A stretch of 5,825 nucleotides of DNA from Bacteroidaceae bacterium (GTDB lineage Bacteria > Bacteroidota > Bacteroidia > Bacteroidales > Bacteroidaceae), in contig CAAGDO010000139.1 in NCBI GenBank assembly GCA_900768625.1, positions 1 through 5,825 of the forward strand, read 5' to 3'. Under the pieces are notes generated by a model, which worked only from the letters and a program-made list of their open reading frames with translations, did no database searches and was not told where the DNA came from. The position numbers and the translations under genes were made by a program. Shown here piece by piece: positions 5,729 through 5,825 of this stretch (the stretch's first letter is position 1; each line of letters starts with the position of its first letter).

Positions 5729-5752
5729 AGCGTGCTCCGCGCGCTGTTTTTT
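5729..5752 (+). terminator. Terminator-like hairpin on the plus strand with no matching gene
   Basis: AGCGTG (5729-5734) pairs with CGCGCT (5740-5745) over 6 positions including one U-G wobble, then G and TTTTTT (5747-5752). In form it is a short intrinsic terminator reading rightward, but no plus-strand gene lies to its left. Confidence 0.4.
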
Positions 5753-5775
5753 CAACATGAATGGCCGCCAAAGCC

Positions 5776-5791
5776 ATTAATGATCATCAAT
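5776..5791. repeat. Near-perfect 16-bp inverted repeat
   Basis: ATTAATGATCATCAAT reads the same on both strands except at one symmetric pair of positions, around a perfect ATGATCAT core. This would suit an operator for a gene beyond the right edge, but nothing in the window confirms it. Confidence 0.3.
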
Positions 5792-5825
5792 TTTCTGTGC
5801 ATGGTATGCCCCAATGGGCTTTAAT

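Larger units (their letters stand above)
5553..5825. other. Gene-free right-hand stretch
   Basis: No convincing gene is visible on either strand. It holds a terminator-like hairpin (5729-5752), a short hairpin ATGGC/GCCAT (5761-5777), a near-palindrome centred on TGATCA (5776-5791) and GCCC/GGGC at the window edge (5808-5819). It may be the far upstream region of the operon or the decayed end of a neighbouring element. Confidence 0.4.

Noticed and set aside
5582..5824. 80-codon plus-strand open frame running to near the window edge
   Set aside because: Proline/histidine-rich with no recognisable domain, and it runs through the terminator-like hairpin.

Overview
The window looks like chromosomal DNA of a member of the Bacteroidota, most likely a Prevotellaceae-type Bacteroidales. 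Three intergenic regions carry promoters of the Bacteroidetes form (TTG/TTTG near -33, TAnnTTTG near -7). Start codons lack Shine-Dalgarno sequences and follow A/C-rich leaders instead. The gene content also fits: an AAA-ATPase-like/PD-(D/E)XK protein, a secreted protein with a Prevotella-style C-terminal sorting tail, and a small protein of the MKKTYVKPS type. The assignment is inferred from these traits, not from a database search.

All five genes I can support lie on the minus strand, so the window reads right to left. At the right end (about 5480-5825) is a gene-free stretch with palindromes, then a good promoter (5481-5512). This drives an apparent two-gene operon: a 540-residue secreted beta-rich protein (3757-5379), then, 34 bases later, a 74-residue small protein of unknown function (3498-3722). 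The operon is closed by a convincing intrinsic terminator (3398-3444). The secreted gene is compositionally mosaic: an AT-rich middle sits between GC-richer ends, with boundaries near domain borders.

Next, 3310-3397 holds alternative hairpins but no gene. Then come a promoter and a structured leader for a seven-helix hemolysin III/TrhA-family membrane protein (2551-3186), which ends in a hairpin overlapping its stop codon. A separate consensus promoter (2480-2510) serves a 590-residue AAA-ATPase-like protein with a C-terminal PD-(D/E)XK nuclease domain (642-2414). Last is ridA (209-586), the enamine/imine deaminase, 55 bases further on.

The left end (1-208), downstream of ridA, is gene-free and unusually rich in repeats: two 35-bp near-identical tandem copies, each able to form a hairpin, and a roughly 90-bp imperfect dyad.

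The genes do not form one pathway. ridA and trhA are housekeeping-type genes, the ATPase/nuclease is a typical accessory gene, and the secreted protein plus small protein is the least understood and most interesting unit.
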